Below, piece by piece: positions 1-10,782 of a stretch of DNA of 64,000 nt (its first letter is position 1; every line of letters starts with the position of its first letter). The stretch covers positions 558,001 through 622,000 of the forward strand of contig JAIVFI010000002.1 in assembly GCA_025558095.1 (NCBI GenBank), written 5' to 3'. A program made the translations under genes and the position numbers. The notes under the pieces were generated by a model. The model was not told where the DNA came from. It did no database searches and was given only the letters and a program-made list of their open reading frames with translations. The stretch comes from Hyaloraphidium curvatum (lineage: Eukaryota > Monoblepharomycota > Hyaloraphidiomycetes > Hyaloraphidiales > Hyaloraphidiaceae).

Positions 1-1
1 T

Positions 2-3000
2 GCTGCGGGCCCCGTCGCCGCCGCCGGCGCCCTGCAGAGCCCCCCGAAGCGTCGGATCGCCGCGGCCAAGCCCCCGTCGGCCAAGGCGCCCGGCAAACCG
101 GGGCGCAAGCCGCCGGCAGGCATACGCAAGATGGATCTGGCATCGGCCGGTGCTCCGGCAGCCCGCGGAGGTGCGACGGGCGCCCCGGACGCGGCAGGCT
201 CGGGAGGCAGCGGAGCGACGCGCAGGAGCAAGGTTGGCGGCACCTCCGCCCGGCACGAGGCGTCTCCGGGCGGGAATGATGCCGCTGCATCCGGTGCCGG
301 GGCTCGCGCTCGCGGAGGAGGTGCTGGGGGCGACGGCGACGGCGCGCGGACCGGAGCTCCGGCTGGAGGGGCGCCGCTCGAAGCGGGAACCCCTCCCGGC
401 GGTCAGGAAGCGCAAGAGCAGGGCGGACGGGGATCGGACGGATCCGCTCCCGCGGCAACGGCTGCCTCGGGCCCTCCGGCGCAGGCTCCGGCTCGACCGA
501 CGGCGCGGAAGCCGAAGAGGAAGCGCGCCGCCGAAGACGACGGGGACGCGGAGCGAGCCGGTGCCGAGCCCGGTGCAGACGGAGCGGACGGAGGTTTGGG
601 CCCCGCCGAGCGCAGCAAGCTCGAGGAGGCGCTCCGTGCCGGCCCCGCCGTGTCGGACGACCTGGAGCGCCGGGCCGCCCTCGCCGCGGACGAGGCCTGG
701 AAGAACACGGAGAACAGCGGGACCACGGACAGCATCTACGCCTCGCACTTCGTGCATCACAAGCTCTGGTGCCGCGGGAACGGCGTGGAGCCCTTCCCCG
801 TCCTGCCGGCCAAGGCGGTGCTGTTCGCCGACTGGACGATGAAGCGGCCGCGCCTCAAGTCCGGCGTGCGGAATGGCTCGAAGAAGGAGCGCACGGCGGA
901 CCAGGGCCCGGCAACCCTGGCGGCTTTGGAAGAGCTGTTCATCACGGGCACTCGGATCGGGCCGAGTGTGGTCGGGGGCGTCCTCAACGCCCTCGAGTTC
1001 TTGCGCAAGGCCACGGCCATCGACTTCCCCGAGGCCGACTTCCCGCAGGCCCACCGCCCGCTCCGAAGCGATCCACGGGTGACGCGGATCGAGAAGCTAT
1101 CGAAGCAGAACAATGCGTCGCGGCAGGAAAACTCGGAGGAGATCAAGTCGGCCGGCGGCGCGTCCAAGACCTACAACCCGCAGCAGTACCGCGACGTCGC
1201 GAACTACCATCTGCTGCAAACGGCGAACGGCAAGAAGGCTGCTGCCACGCCGCAGGAGGCCGCCGCGGGGGTGCGCAATCGGGCACTGCACTTGATCTCG
1301 GGATCCTTCGCGGATCGGTCGTCGGACGTGCGCCCGACCGCCCTTTCGGACGTGCAGCTACGAGAGGAGACTCTCCCGAAGACTGATCGCACTGTGGAGG
1401 TGGGCAGTGACTCCCTGTGGGTCGCGTGGAGCTTCCTGACGCCCGTTTGCCCGCCCAGCTCGGCGTCATCCTCGACAACAGCTCGAAAACCAACAAGGAG
1501 GGCGAGATTTTCGAGAAGGCGATGCTGCGGAACCCGGACGTTCGGATCTGCCCGATCAACTCGCTCGCCCTGCACAGCTACGCAACGTACCACGTCCTGC
1601 AGGAGCGGCCCCCGGGGTTTGCCCCCGTTTTTGACGCCAAGAGCCCGCCGTACGGCCGCAGGGACTGGTACAAGATCCCGCTGTTTCCCGGGAACGGAGA
1701 GAAGGGGGAGATCGCGTACAAGAGTGGGTGGGCGCGGACTTCCCGCCTCTCCGTGAACTCAGGGGCGCTTCTCCGCCGCAGCACACTGGAAAGCCGTCAC
1801 GGGAGCACACACGGCGCTCGGGCTCTTCGACGTCACGAAGAAGACCCACGCTGGGCGCTCGTACGCTCCGCGTCGCGCACATGCCAAGGACTGTCCCGAC
1901 GAGGACATGATGGCCCTGGGGCGGTGGAGCAACGGCAAGGTCTTCCGGGAGCGATATCTGACGTCGATGCCGTGGCCGGCGATCATCGCGACCGCCGACT
2001 CCGACGCCTCCAACCCGGCGGCCTACTACGTCCCGCGTGCGCAGCTCGGTGGGTGCCGTCGGATTGACACCTGGCAAGGCGCCACTGACGCAGCACTCCG
2101 CGATCGATCGCGTCGATCCTGCAGAGCCGCCTGCGGAGCTCCAGTGACGTATCATGCCTTGGGCGGACGCCTCGCTCGCTGTGTACAAGGAGCGCCTCGA
2201 ACTGGACCCGTCCAAGTACCGCGACCCGTGCTGCGAGATGACCTGCAAGAGGTTCATTTTGGAGCGGAAGGTGCGGGGCGTCCCTTTTCCTCGGTCGTGC
2301 GAGCGTGCGTGGCGGTTGCTGACCACCCTGCATTACGCTCGCAGATCCTCCTTCAAGACGCCCCGGAGCTCATCAACCATTTCGCCCCCGAGTTCGGCAA
2401 GGAGGGCTACGATGCGCGCGCGGACGACGGCCTCCCCTTCGTCTTCAAGACCGAACTCTTCCTCTCCACCGAGTACCTGGTATGGCACCGCGAAGCGCTC
2501 GCCAAGATCGGCGAGCTGCGCGAGGCCGTGCGCCACGTGGCTGGGCCGAAGGAGTTTGTGAACGCGATCGTGCCGCTCTTTCAGCAGCAGAACCTACTCT
2601 TCGGGCGGCTCGAGGAGGCTGTCTCGCGCAAGCCGGACGGGGCTTCGGCAGACCAGCGCACCGCGGTGCGGGAGGACGTGCACGAGGACATGACCGTCCT
2701 CTACAACACGCTCGTGGAGACCCTCGACTCCACGATGGAGCAGGCCATGGAGCATCTGACCGAGACGGTCACGGACGTGGTGCAGGACGTTTTCCGCAAG
2801 GCCGTGCCTTCCTTGGCGGCGGCGCTGCAGGCCCAGGTGCCGGCCGTCTCGGCCGGAAGCCCGGGCGCCTCCACCTCCTCCCCTTCGGCCCCGGCCCTGG
2901 CCAATCCCTCGGCAACGGAGCTCCCGATGCTCCTTCCCCGCTCGCAGCCCGTTTCCCGGGACGGTGGTGCCGGCCTGGGTGGTCCCCGACCCCTGCTTTC

Positions 3001-3410
3001 CTTCCCTCGGCCTCCGAGCTTTTCCCCCTCCCAAGCCCCGGCCTCCGCCCTGGCTCCGCAGCCCAGCACCTCTGCAGCTCCCTCGGAACCTGCCCAGGGG
3101 CCTGCAGCTGCCCCCTCGGCCGGCGCTGCGGCGGCAACGGGCCTCGACGCGGCCCAGGCGGAAAAGCGGGCGCTGGAGGCGTCGCGACTGCGGCAAAAGT
3201 ACGGAGCCAAGCTCCAGGGCATCGACATTGTTTTCCACAACGGGCAGATGGTACCGGCGTACGAGCTCGCCGCCGGGAAGCTGTCGATCGAGGACGCCTA
3301 CAACGAGATCTACGTCGGGCACGATGGCAAGATCTCGCTGGAGGAGCTGGACAGGGACTTTGGGCCCAAGTGGCGGCGGAACAACAACCGCATCCAAACC
3401 GAATACGGAA
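2..3410 (+). pseudogene. Crypton copy A, tyrosine-recombinase gene, 5' cut by window, broken
   Basis: Near-identical to copy B at 10783-14597 (position p here equals p+10970 there at the left edge). Exons by comparison: 2-1399, 1459-1723, 1782-2048, 2125-about 2296, 2345-3410. The recombinase core is present: the HxxR motif (THAGR), the GRW motif and the ERYLTSMP tyrosine box all lie in exon 3. The copy looks dead. In exon 4 the codon that is CAA in copy B reads TGA (2145-2147). The next donor, GTGCAT in copy B, is changed to GAGCGT. Homology stops abruptly at 3410, inside the GCR1_C-like DNA-binding domain, after which the frame runs 50 residues into unrelated sequence. It keeps five residues (VLNAL) that copy B lacks. 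N-terminal region is Ala/Gly/Pro-rich. Product and family are firm; loss of function is inferred. Confidence 0.85.
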
Positions 3411-4752
3411 AAAATCGTACCAGGAACAGCGCGGGGCCAACAAGGGTTTTATTCCTGGCCGGAGTGGCCTTACCCTCCCGTATTCGCGACGATGCCATTG
3501 CCTCCATCTGGTTTGGCAAACTTGCCTCGCGGTCGCTTCATGATTCGTCCCACCGAACTCGGTAGAAGTTGCCGTATCGGCGTCCGCGCCTTCGGTATCG
3601 ATGGCGGCTCCTCATTCAAACAGCTTCGCATCCATGTGTACAATCCAATACATGCAGCTTCTTCCTATCCTAGGCCCCAACTCCGGCATCGTTCCGTCGG
3701 CCTTGCCCAACTGCGTCATGTGGCTCAACGAACGCCTATCGCGGAACGGTGCTTCTTCCACAACCCCGTCCAAATCACGGCGTACCATGCAACGACGCCT
3801 CTGTCAGTCTTCCTGAGGCCTAGTAGACAGTTCTGGGGAGTTTTCGCTCAGTCTGCATTGGTCAGTAACCCGCTGCCGGGGGTTCGCCCCGAATCGCACC
3901 CCCGGCATGCAGCTGACGAACCGTTCCTTTTGCCTTAGGTTACAGTTGAGCTATCTGATTTGCATCAGTTGCACCGGGATCGGCGCCTTGGCTGCTGCTC
4001 CTAGCGACAACATGGATCTGGATCCGTGGGGCCGCCGACTTGAAGCCTGTGGAGCGAGAAGAACCAATACAAAGCATCCAATAACTCATCGAGACGCTAT
4101 GGGAGAGCTCTGCCAAAACTGAATTGCTGCGGCAGCTGACCGGGTTTGGTCTTATGATTGATCAGGGAGCGACACGGCGGAACTGAACACGGCAACCTTG
4201 GCGGCGCTCAACGTCGCGTCGCGGGATTACAACCCCCACTCTGGAAGTTCATGCTGCCGGACTTCACAAAGGGCATCAACGAGGCTTTCGCGACGACGAA
4301 AGCGAAACAAGCCGCTTTGCGCGTGATTGGCCCAACTTCGGAGCCCTTGACCGTCGTCGGCGAATCCAACCCGAGGCAGCCTGCTTCAAGGACCGGAAGT
4401 TCAGGCTCGGCCCCGAAAACCGCGCGAGCGACGCCGACGTCGTCTTCATCGCAACAACCGACATCTTCGGCGGCAGCAGATCGAGGCCGGCGTGCTCCGA
4501 ACGCCACCAGCGCGGGTCTTGGTGCTCATGAAACAATGCGTTGACTTGCGCAACGCTCCAATGCTCAATCTTTAGCAACCTGCTCAGAGTGAACGCGACA
4601 AAGGAGAAAATGATTGTGACAAACACCAGGGATCGATGGATGGACTTTTTTTGCTGAATTGCACATCCAAGCAAGCAGAAATCTGGAGCGTGTTCCAGCA
4701 ATCCCGCGTTGACTCTGAAGGAAATGCAGAAAGAAGCTTGTGCCACATTGTC
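3411..4752. other. no convincing gene
   Basis: Begins exactly where homology between the two Crypton copies ends. Only short open frames are present and none matches a family I recognise. The stretch at 4158-4544 is open on both strands with Ser/Ala/Thr-rich predicted sequence, which I read as compositional. Confidence 0.5.
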
Positions 4753-5823
4753 CTATTGGAGATAATGATATACTACTATGCTGAACACAACCAGTGCAGC
4801 ACCAGTCCACCAGATCCGGCTATCCTGGTGCTCAGGCTGTTCACAAAGCAGGCCTGACAGAACAATAGACAAAGTCATAGCAAAAGTCTTCACAATGTTG
4901 TCCAAGTGCTTGATGACCAGTGCTACGAGAACACCACCAACGGCACTGTTGAGCACCACAAAGTAGACCCAAGAATGCCAACCCTTGAAGAGTCGCTGCG
5001 GATCTGAAGAGATCTCATATGCAAGTACCAAACAGGATACACAGAGAGAAATGAAGGCAAGCCGCAAATTATTAGCAGTCAAACCACTGATGCCTTCGGA
5101 CTGCTTGTGTGTACTAGCCAAACCCGAATCACTTGTCTCCAATGGCTTTGAAACAGTTTCTTGCTCTGGCAGCGGTCGGAGCTCTCTCGAGACAGGTGGG
5201 CTTTTGCTGCCCCCCTTGAAGACCTTTTCCAAGTAGACGCCTGAAAAGCCGGACGTTGTCGCTGCAAGGAGGACTGCGATCATCCCCAAAGCAGTACTGT
5301 GATGCTTAGAGTCGCTCCATTTGTGTGACTGACTTGAATACTGTACCATGCAAATTCCTCCCATAAGCAAAATTAAGCTGGACCATTGAAGCAGAGAAAG
5401 TCGGCGACCCAGAATGAGCACCATGAACACTGCCGTTGTTAGAATCTTGGATTGGCTAGTAAGCTGGTAGGTTACCGGGTCCAAATGCGTTAACGCAAAA
5501 TAGAGCAAGTTGCTCTGTACGACGTAGAGCCCAGAAGGAAGTATCATCCGCACGGTTGCCAGGCGTTCTGCTCCCACACGGAACTGGGCCTTGACAAAAG
5601 AGATAAGTACGTGATATCCAGAACCCATGCATGCTATTGCGATCCATGCAAAAAGTTTCAGGAGCTCTGCAATGACAACTGCAGCAGACGCCAAGTAAAC
5701 TTCTCCTTTCCCATTCCGAGTTTCATGAAGCACGACAATCAGGGAGACATTTTGAGCGACAAGGAGACCAACTAGGGCAGGCTTGAGCCACACAGAGATT
5801 CGGAACTCCATGAAGACGGGCAA
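4753..5823 (-). CDS. SLC35A-type nucleotide-sugar transporter
   Basis: 356 residues in one uninterrupted frame with about ten hydrophobic segments. It reads as a Golgi UDP-sugar/CMP-sugar antiporter of the SLC35A (Nuc_sug_transp) family, which brings activated sugars from the cytosol into the Golgi lumen in exchange for the nucleoside monophosphate. Family hallmarks seen: VVIAELLKLF early, the stretch YVVQSNLLYFALTHLDPVTYQ, QSKILTTAVFMVLILGRRLS, SGVYLEKVFKG, the NNLRL segment in place of the usual RNIQL, GGVLVALVIKHLDNIVKTFA, and a short polar tail. A hydrophilic loop of about 50 residues (after YLEKVFKG) is longer than usual. Length matches the family (320-400). It would supply substrate to the Golgi glycosyltransferases elsewhere in the window. 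The exact sugar cannot be told from sequence; UDP-galactose or UDP-GlcNAc are the usual substrates. Confidence 0.9.
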   Translation of the reverse strand: MPVFMEFRISVWLKPALVGLLVAQNVSLIVVLHETRNGKGEVYLASAAVVIAELLKLFAWIAIACMGSGYHVLISFVKAQFRVGAERLATVRMILPSGLYVVQSNLLYFALTHLDPVTYQLTSQSKILTTAVFMVLILGRRLSLLQWSSLILLMGGICMVQYSSQSHKWSDSKHHSTALGMIAVLLAATTSGFSGVYLEKVFKGGSKSPPVSRELRPLPEQETVSKPLETSDSGLASTHKQSEGISGLTANNLRLAFISLCVSCLVLAYEISSDPQRLFKGWHSWVYFVVLNSAVGGVLVALVIKHLDNIVKTFAMTLSIVLSGLLCEQPEHQDSRIWWTGAALVVFSIVVYHYLQ

Positions 5824-6001
5824 TGCCTAATCCGCTTTTTCACAAGCTTTAGCTAAGAAAGCAGAAACCTGTAAAGTGGTGCAGAAACCTGTCTCGCCGG
5901 GCTAGATCTTTCAACTGCAGGGGGTTGGGCGCTGACCAGTTCGACATTAAGCACTTGAATTAGGCGAATTGGTTAGGCGCGACAAAAGCCAACCAACATC
6001 G

Positions 6002-6575
6002 AGATCGCAACATCGCGACACTGAAGCAGCAGAAGAAGCGGAGGGAAACTGGTGGAGGTGCAGCACCTCTAGAAGGTGAACCATTGGTCCGAGGAACAGG
6101 CTCTCCAAAGCTGGGCAACCGCTTCTATCACAATGGGAAGTCGACGGCAATCACCACGTGTACACTTTCTTGACCGAGGAGCGCAAGGCACGCGGAGAAG
6201 CTGAGGCAGCGGAGTAGGGAAGCGGGCAGGATGGCGCGGACGGCTTTGGGTGGGATTCTTGGTCGTGGCCTCTTGGCAATCTTGAAGATCGCAACATCGC
6301 GACACTGAAGCAGCAGAAGAAGCGGAGGGAAACTGGTGGAGGTGCAGCACCTCTAGAAGGTGAACCATTGGTCCGAGGAACAGGCTCTCCAAAGCTGGGC
6401 AACCGCTTCTATCACAATGGGAAGTCGACGGCAATCACCACGTGTACACTTTCTTGACCGAGGAGCGCAAGGCACGCGGAGAAGCTGAGGCAGCGGAGTA
6501 GGGAAGCGGGCAGGATGGCGCGGACGGCTTTGGGTGGGATTCTTGGTCGTGGCCTCTTGGCAATCTTGAAGATCG
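6002..6575. repeat. 284-bp tandem duplication
   Basis: Two head-to-tail copies, 6002-6285 and 6286-6569, followed by the first six bases of a third. I found no difference between the copies by eye, so the duplication is recent or homogenised. The second copy runs into an open frame starting at 6515; the first copy carries the same ATG at 6231 but meets a stop shortly after the junction. It lies between the 5' end of the transporter gene (minus strand) and the 3' end of the SGNH gene (minus strand). Confidence 0.9.
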
Positions 6576-7018
6576 TTGATATTTCTTTTGCAATTTTGTT
6601 TGGTTTCTTAATGATGATCTTCATCAACCAAAAGACTCAGATCATCGGCCAGTCTCTCTTACCTAGCTTAGATTACGTGCAGCAGTGCACAGTCTTGATG
6701 GAGAAGGCGAAGACCCTGCGCCTGCAGGGGCGTAAAGGGCCGACGGTCGTCTACGTATACGAAATGATCACGAGGTGTGGCCTCACCTCGCCCAGGACCT
6801 CATCCACCGCCCGCGCATCTCCTAAGAAGTTTGCCGAAGCTAGGCTGCCGAAACCGCCGCCTAACGCGGTGTTCGAGAAAGAGTTTGTCGACATATGCAA
6901 CCAAATAACGACTCATCTCGCGGCCAAACCCCCCTACAAGCGGATGATCGGCTTAGGCGCACTTTATTCAACCGCATGGGCGAATGCGCATCTCATATCT
7001 TCCCGTTCAACATGTTGA
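6515..7018 (+). CDS. weak hypothetical ORF with one membrane segment
   Basis: 167 residues. The start ATG lies inside the duplicated unit; residues 18-40 (LKIVDISFAILFGFLMMIFI) are strongly hydrophobic and would form one transmembrane helix. The rest is unremarkable and basic. It overlaps the 3' end of the SGNH gene on the other strand by 12 bases. No family recognised. It may be a chance frame created by the duplication. Confidence 0.2.
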   Translation: MARTALGGILGRGLLAILKIVDISFAILFGFLMMIFINQKTQIIGQSLLPSLDYVQQCTVLMEKAKTLRLQGRKGPTVVYVYEMITRCGLTSPRTSSTARASPKKFAEARLPKPPPNAVFEKEFVDICNQITTHLAAKPPYKRMIGLGALYSTAWANAHLISSRSTC

Positions 7019-8985
7019 CAAGGATATAATCTTGAATTTGCTTGATCTCACTTGTGACCCATTAACTCCCACCACATCCGCCTCAATGGCCCGAAATTGA
7101 ACATGTGTTGCCAATCCTGGTGGAATCCCAAACCCCAGGAGCCCGTTTAAGGTAGGTGAGGGTTGAAATGTAGGACGCTTGACATCCATTGCAATCATGA
7201 AGGATTGGGAGACCCTGCTTCCATATCCTGTCTCTCCAGGCTGATAAGTGCCGTAGAGAGGGAGCTGTTTTGAGGGGTCATGGGAGAAGGACATCATTGC
7301 ATTGCCAAGGTTGGCGTACGAACGCAGATAAGTTAGGATCAACCTGGGATTCTCACCGAACCGCACAGGAAACGAGAGTGTGGCATTGGCTTTGCTTGAT
7401 ATCCAGCCAGGCTTGTCAGCGCGCTCGTACACAAGCGAGAATCCAGATTCACTAAGTGGAGGAAGGCCACTTGTGTTGGTTCCCGATGGCTGCATCCCCG
7501 TCATGGCAGCATACATGACCACCGGATGATCACACACTTTCAGTTTATCGAGGAGCCCGGGGTTGATTGGCGGTGGGAGTCCACGGTGGCCTGGCCGACT
7601 GTAAATGCGACAGTAGGGTTGCCACTGGGACACCAGACATGACTTCAGTGTGTCCGCTATGGCAACATGCACTTCCCATCGGGGATGAGTGCCTGTGCCC
7701 CAGTACACATGCGGGATGTTGGGGTCCGAAGCGGAATCGCGGACGGCAGTGGCGACGTCGGTGAAGCTGACCCAGGGAACCCCATACTGTGTAGCCACCA
7801 GCTTTATGATCTGATTGACGTTGGCACACTTGTCAAGGTAAGCACAGGTGTTGACAAAAACGATTGGCAGGTCCGGTTTCATTTTCTTTATCAGCAAGAC
7901 CAGCGCTTCATATGCTGCCATGAACGAAGGCCTGGAAGATAGCCCCGCCAGGCTGTCCTGGACCTCCCAAGAATCGTTGACAATGAAGTCCACTAGTAGT
8001 AGATCAATCTGGAAGTCTGCCGCCAACCATATTGGGAACAACGGGAGCGCAGCAGTCACGGTTGTCCCGCCGGAGGCATAATTGTGAACGAACACTTTGC
8101 GAGATGCCCATTCACTATCATTCGAATTATGAAAGACAGCGCCTAGCCACCCTCCAAATCGTGCGGACCAGGCGCATGCCTTTCCGGAAACGACGCCCTT
8201 CTGGTTGCACCCAAGGCCACCGGTTTCACTCCCGCCGACAACTGCTACGTTGAATTGCTCAGGTCCATCCTCCGTTAGCCGAAGTAGAATCTGTTGCCGT
8301 GGTGGCCCCAGTTTTCGAGATAACAGCTATGTGGCTCGAACATCCAGCCCCAGCGCAAGCATTCCGCAGGGTTCGCCAAATTTGCATCGAAACACCTGAG
8401 CCACTTGCCTTCGCCTTCGAGTTCGTTACTACAGCGCCGCTTTGGTGCCCTGGTGTTGGGAGGCCCAACCACTTTCGCCTGTACGTTTCGTACAACAGGC
8501 ACGAATCCCTCCTCAACTACGACATCGATAACTAAACAATATACGACAACCAGCAGAGGGGTGTATGAGAATTCATAATAGATTCCGGAGCACTTCACGA
8601 AATGAAGACGCCTTCCAAAGGAACCAATGACTGTTTCGTTACTCTGCAGCGTAGCATAGGCGTGTATAATATCGTTCAAGAGAACAGTGGAATTAGTTTT
8701 GATGCACAATCCAAAAGAGGTTTGTTCTCCAACCCAGACAGAAGTGCTCACTCCCCATCCAGAAACGGATGCTTCGATGGGGAGTTTCGCAAGGTGAGGC
8801 AAGTATTTTTCTAAAGGGTAAACGAACGGCTGCAGTAGTTGTTTCCCCTCATAGCCTGCTGATGACACCTTAGGTGTAGGAGAGGGCGACGACGCAACCT
8901 TTTCGGGACGAGGCAGAACCATAGACAACAATAATGTCGCTACCACTCCGACTGCAAGTGGAACGAGGAGTGACGCGCGGTACAT
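7007..8985 (-). pseudogene. SGNH/TBL-like Golgi esterase or O-acyltransferase, one frameshift
   Basis: Two adjoining minus-strand frames (8985-8275 and about 8279-7007) read as one protein of about 650 residues. The first has a type II signal anchor (residues 7-25, VPLAVGVVATLLLSMVLPR) and ends with a Cys/Trp-rich segment (GKWLRCFD, WMFEPHSCYL) reminiscent of the domain before the catalytic part of plant TBL/PMR5 proteins. The second, read from just upstream of its first ATG, gives the SGNH block I (VAVVGGSETGGLG), the block with NYASGGTTVTAALP, DLLLVDFIVND (block III Asn) and a C-terminal THPRWEVH His block. Known members add or remove acyl groups on glycans in the secretory pathway. The frames differ by one base near 8280 with no GT-AG intron to explain it, so this is either a recent pseudogene or a base error. 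Confidence 0.6.
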
Positions 8986-9072
8986 TGTCCCGTTTGGCGA
9001 AGTATTAGCCTAAGGGTTCGCACGTTAACTTAGGGCCCTGTACCCATAGACTTTGAATAATTTTCGGGGGGT

Positions 9073-9093
9073 CCGGGGGGCGGAGCCCCCCGG
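9073..9093. other. GC hairpin, 8-bp stem
   Basis: CCGGGGGG, a five-base loop CGGAG, then CCCCCCGG: a perfect 8-bp inverted repeat. It lies just upstream of the SGNH gene start (minus strand). Possible transcription pause or dispersed repeat end; no function shown. Confidence 0.6.
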
Positions 9094-10206
9094 GATTCTT
9101 CATTTCCAGCTATGTTTCGAGCTTTGACAACTTTGATTTATCGCCGCGGTCCGTGGGGGAGGTGGGCGGCGCACAGATGTCTCGGGTCGGAGCCGCTGCG
9201 GTAGACCGTCACGGGCACTCATTCTACATCAGGTAGAGCCAGAACCGACTAGGGACGATGCATGGCGGGCGCAATGGACCCCAAAGCTTGCCTGCGGCGC
9301 CCGGAACCGAAATCCCAACGTATTTCGCGATCGATCTCGCGATTGCTGCCCCGAATGTAGGCAGCAGCCTCCTTTGTTGCCCGATCGTCCGTCCCACGGA
9401 TTCAGTGGAAGCTTCCTTGGGTTACCATCCTTTCGTGGAGGCATTGGAGGCCGCTCGCCCAGATCCCTGGCAGCACCGAAGTTTCCCGCCGAAGTCCTCC
9501 ACTGTGGTCCATCCGAGCCGGTTTGTCATCACACGACCGACGCAGAATCAAGCGTGAGCGAAGCTGTTGACGAAATGCAGCGACAAGAGAAGCGCCGCGC
9601 TCGATACCCCACCTGAAATGGGGCCGACGGGCCCAGTGATGCTGGCATCGACCCATGCTCGCGAGCACTTCAAAAAGGAAGCTCCTGGAAGCAAAAAGCA
9701 GCGTCCGAAGATGAAGAGAATGGGGACAAGCGCGTCCGCGATGTCTGGTCGACAGGTGCTGTATCGGCGGGCCGCCCACGAGGGTACGACGACGCGAGGT
9801 GCCCGTCCGAGTAGCAAATCACGACGACGATTGACAAAAGCGTCTCCGATCCAACTTTTACGGCCTTTCCTGGCCAAACCGACGGGTTCGGCGCGCCCGT
9901 TGGTCACCCGGATCCCTCCTCGTCCGGTCCAGCACGAAGTCTTCCGGAAAGCCGACACGCCGTTCAGCGGCAGTCCATAGACCACCAAAAGTGCTCGTCG
10001 CGTCGGAGCCCCCAGTCTCCTCAATTGAGAGCGGTGCCCCGATGTCCCGATGACCCCTCCGGCGGGAGGCTCTTCAACGCGCTCCAGCAGCCTCAAACGA
10101 GCTCCGCGCCCCCGGACCGCCGGCCCAGCGACTCTCCCGAGTACTATGGCGCACTATGCGGCCGGCAATCGGGCCTCCAAGTCCAATTGCGCCGCGGGGA
10201 AGGGGT

Positions 10207-10278
10207 GTCCGCACGACCCGTTAGGCGTTCGGTCGCCTAAGTCCGCACGACCCGCCAGCCCTATGTCCGCGCGACCCG
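10207..10278. repeat. three copies of a 14-base motif
   Basis: GTCCGCRCGACCCG occurs at 10207-10220, 10241-10254 and 10265-10278, all on the plus strand, 200-280 bases before the proposed left end of Crypton copy B. Purpose unknown. Confidence 0.6.
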
Positions 10279-10782
10279 CTAAGGCCGCTCGGCCTATGAG
10301 GACACTACCTAACTTGGCGCCCACTAACGAAGGCGACATAGGAGCCCTTTGCCAAGCCCCGTTACGATGTCAGACAGTTTCTATGAATTTCTTTGCGACA
10401 CTGCTACTGTTCTACTCTCAATCTACTCTGCATGAAAAGTCCCGTTTGCCCTGCCTGATTTACAGAACATAATAATCACGGGCTTAGGCGGACGGTCAGG
10501 TCCGCGGCCAGGCTAACCGGGCGGGCGGCCAGCTCTAACGCGCTGACCGCACAAACGCTACCCCGAAGCAACCGCCCGAACGCGGGCAAACACCCCCGCG
10601 CGGGCCCCGCCGACAGCGCAGAGCCGGACAGCTGTCGCGCGCCGAGCTCCCCGGGCCGGCGCTTCGCGCCGCGGAGGCCCGGTGCGCGAGCGGCGCCGCG
10701 TCGCCCGCGGGCAAACGCTGACAGGTCGCGCGCGCGGGTTCCCCCGCGGTCCTCCCGCGCCGCGGACCCCATAGATTCGCGC

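Larger units (their letters stand above)
8986..10483. other. no convincing gene
   Basis: Apart from the hairpin at 9073-9093 and the 14-mers at 10207-10278, nothing is recognisable. Open frames at 9402-10096 exist on both strands without family motifs. Confidence 0.5.

Noticed and set aside
131-1756. 541-residue frame in Crypton copy A ending in an Arg/Ser/Thr-rich tail
   Set aside because: The last 120 codons read through the intron at 1400-1458 and in the wrong frame afterwards; the conserved protein continues from 1459 in another frame.
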